Below are positions 62,222-64,000 of a DNA stretch of 64,000 nt, one piece after another. This DNA comes from Desulfomonilaceae bacterium (lineage in GTDB: Bacteria; Desulfobacterota; Desulfomonilia; Desulfomonilales; Desulfomonilaceae). Numbering within the stretch: the stretch's first letter is position 1; every line of letters starts with the position of its first letter. The DNA is taken from assembly GCA_041662605.1 (NCBI GenBank), contig JBAZSD010000022.1:1-64000 (forward strand). Reading direction: 5' to 3'. A program made the position numbers and the translations under genes. The notes beneath the pieces were generated by a model that was not told the DNA's origin, ran no database searches, and saw only the letters and a program-made list of their open reading frames with translations.

Positions 62222-64000
62222 CTAATTACGGTTCAAAGCGGATTCGATAGCCCAAAGAAGTCGTGACACTTCATAAGGTTTATGGACAAACCCCTTAGCC
62301 AAACGCTTTATTTCTTCGTCGAGAAGACTGTCGGGAGAAAAGCCGCTGGAAATCATAGCGTTGACTGACGGGTTGATTTTAATCAGTTCTTGCAGGCATT
62401 CGTTACCCGACATAACCGGCATTAGCAGGTCCAAAATCACCAGTGATATCTCCTCTTGTCTGTTTCGATATATCTCAAGGGCCTCTTTGCCGTTGGTCGC
62501 GGTGATAACATTATATCCGGCGTTTGAGAGAAACCGCCGGGCCTGATCGACAATTGAAAGTTCATCATCAACGACTAGTATGGTCCCGATTTGCTCAGGC
62601 AGGGATTTCGGCCTGGTCTTTTTCCCTGACTTTCGAGGCGCCTCAACAGCAGGGAAATACAATTTGATCTCAGTCCCCTTACCAAGTTCGCTCTCACAGG
62701 TTATATAACCGCCGTGCTGTTCGACAATGCCCTGTACCACTGAGAGACCCAACCCCGCGCCTCTTGTGGAGCTTTTTTCTTTTGAAGTGAAGAATGGTTC
62801 AAATATCCTTGCCAGAGTTTCGGCGTCCATTCCACGGCCAGTGTCAGACACGGACAGCGTCACATACGCTCCTGCTTTCATCCCATGAACGTTCCGGACA
62901 AATTCGCTATCCAGGACTTCCTTTCCAGTCTGAATTGTGAGCCGTCCACCATCCGGCATGGCCTCCGAGGCGTTTAGCGCAAGGTTAATGATGGCCTGGT
63001 CTATTTGTGTGGGATCCATATGGATCGTAGTTGGTTCATCGGTGAGGTTGAACTTGATGTTAACGATCTTGGGAATCGTGCGGGACATTAAAGCCTTCAA
63101 CTCTTTGATCTGACGATTGAGGTCCATAAGGACCGGACGAATCGGAGCTTCGCGGCCGAACATGAGCAATTTGTTAACCAGTTCGGCCCCGTCCTTGACT
63201 GTTCTCTCTATTGACATGAGGTCCAGGTAATCCTCGTGATCTTCGCCCTTTTCCATCATGATCAACTGGGTGTAACCAAGTATGATCTGGAGCATGTTGT
63301 TGAAGTCATGGGCCAGCCCCCCCACAAATGTGCCGATGGCTTCCATCTTCTGCGATTGGGCAAGCTGGGTTTGGAGGTCTTCTTTTTCCTTCTCCGCTCT
63401 TTTTCGAGGAGAAATATCTTCTATGGCGGAAATTACTCCCTTAGACAGATCCAGGGGATCAAGCGGACTTAAACGTACATGAGCGTCAAAAATTTCCCCA
63501 TTTTTTCGTATCATTCTGGCATCCGTTTCGCCAACCAGCCCATTTTCCAAAAAAGGGAAGATAGCGTCTCTTACACGTTCAAATTCTTCTGTGGATGGGT
63601 ACAAACTTGTTGTGCTTTGCCCCAGAAACTGTTTCTTGTCCTCAAAACCAAAAAGGTTCAACCATGCCTGGTTGGCCCACAACATAGTCCTGTTGAAGGC
63701 TGTGAAGCCTATTCCTACCGGTGAGGCCGCCAGGATACTGTTCATCATCTCTTCACTTTCCCAAAGAGCTTTCTCAGTCTTCTTGCGGGCGGTCATGTCC
63801 TGAACAATTCCGATCCCCCCGTTAACGGCGCCATCCTCGCTTGTGATAGGAATATAAATGACATCCAGCCATGCGGTTAGATTTCCTGTTACAGATGTAT
63901 ATTCGCCCACATACTTTCCTATGTTTCCCGAAAGAGCGGATCGGACCGCATTTTTGATATCCTCATTTCGCAGGGAAACCAGTATATTGAAGCCGACAAC
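62222..64000 (-). CDS. Hybrid histidine kinase J, 5' end outside the window
   Basis: The frame stays open to the window edge, so the N-terminus is missing. The visible 590 residues contain the end of one PAS domain (GGIGIVQDMTARKK), a second PAS (ILAASPVGIGFTAFNRTMLW), HisKA with GGLAHDFNN, a HATPase with GAGLGLSVVQGIV, and a C-terminal receiver (ILDLLMPVMSG; FVHKPYEVSRLLWAIE). The second PAS and catalytic core resemble kinase F. It has no output domain in the visible part. A GTG at 63910 is internal and not a likely start. Confidence 0.9.
   Translation of the reverse strand, partial: VVGFNILVSLRNEDIKNAVRSALSGNIGKYVGEYTSVTGNLTAWLDVIYIPITSEDGAVNGGIGIVQDMTARKKTEKALWESEEMMNSILAASPVGIGFTAFNRTMLWANQAWLNLFGFEDKKQFLGQSTTSLYPSTEEFERVRDAIFPFLENGLVGETDARMIRKNGEIFDAHVRLSPLDPLDLSKGVISAIEDISPRKRAEKEKEDLQTQLAQSQKMEAIGTFVGGLAHDFNNMLQIILGYTQLIMMEKGEDHEDYLDLMSIERTVKDGAELVNKLLMFGREAPIRPVLMDLNRQIKELKALMSRTIPKIVNIKFNLTDEPTTIHMDPTQIDQAIINLALNASEAMPDGGRLTIQTGKEVLDSEFVRNVHGMKAGAYVTLSVSDTGRGMDAETLARIFEPFFTSKEKSSTRGAGLGLSVVQGIVEQHGGYITCESELGKGTEIKLYFPAVEAPRKSGKKTRPKSLPEQIGTILVVDDELSIVDQARRFLSNAGYNVITATNGKEALEIYRNRQEEISLVILDLLMPVMSGNECLQELIKINPSVNAMISSGFSPDSLLDEEIKRLAKGFVHKPYEVSRLLWAIESALNRN

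Noticed and set aside
1..64000. CRISPR arrays, tRNA or rRNA genes and intact insertion sequences
   Set aside because: No regularly spaced repeats, no cloverleaf-like or rRNA-like sequence and no transposase frame were seen on reading both strands by eye.

Overview
The window looks like a chromosomal segment of a dissimilatory sulfate-reducing bacterium of the former Deltaproteobacteria (Desulfobacterota). The main evidence is a complete dsrA-dsrB-dsrD operon with two cobyrinate a,c-diamide synthase (CbiA/DsrN-type) genes divergent from it. An Mla-type phospholipid transport operon, heptose synthesis (HldE) and an outer-membrane barrel protein show a Gram-negative envelope. The very large number of PAS-containing hybrid histidine kinases recalls Desulfomonile- or Syntrophobacter-like genomes; that placement is inference.

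Layout. 0.4-5.2 kb: a broken dienelactone-hydrolase gene, a C_GCAxxG_C_C redox protein, a response-regulator diguanylate cyclase, an alpha/beta hydrolase, and glgC overlapping a single-domain response regulator. 5.3-15.2 kb (minus strand): a tightly packed run, in transcription order a kinase-fold-like unknown protein, two tandem CbiA/DsrN paralogues, a DinG-type helicase, STAS-MlaE, MlaF, MlaD and a PqiC-like lipoprotein. 15.5-18.2 kb (plus): dsrABD closed by a hairpin terminator. 18.3-23.0 kb (minus): a B12-binding radical SAM/DUF2344 fusion, RNase G and an N-terminally short PrmA. 23.2-30.1 kb: housekeeping genes, namely an ADP-forming acyl-CoA synthetase-type protein, a glycosyltransferase, moaA, a thiD-thiN fusion and hldE, followed by an unlisted 34-residue membrane peptide.

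30.7-51.6 kb (plus) is an array of seven intact hybrid histidine kinases, most of them abutting or overlapping, plus two fossil kinases. All end in receiver domains, none has a DNA-binding output, and only one carries an HPt domain. Shared N-terminal helices, a duplicated gene junction, a nearly repeated PAS module and fossils matching living members all show growth by duplication and recombination, with decay. Two further hybrid kinases lie at 59.7-64.0 kb on the minus strand; the last runs off the window.

51.6-58.3 kb is accessory: a decayed Fic gene, a CheB-CheR-PAS protein without a kinase domain, remnants of an HTH antitoxin-like gene and of a MntA/HepT toxin-antitoxin pair, and a secreted protein joining an inverse-autotransporter-like barrel to what looks like a thaumatin-like domain. 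A metallo-beta-lactamase-fold hydrolase follows.

The most unusual items are the kinase array with its fossils, the kinase-fold-like protein beside dsrAB and the twin DsrN genes, the barrel-thaumatin protein, and the short PrmA lying in frame behind RNase G. No rRNA, tRNA, CRISPR array or intact insertion sequence was seen.
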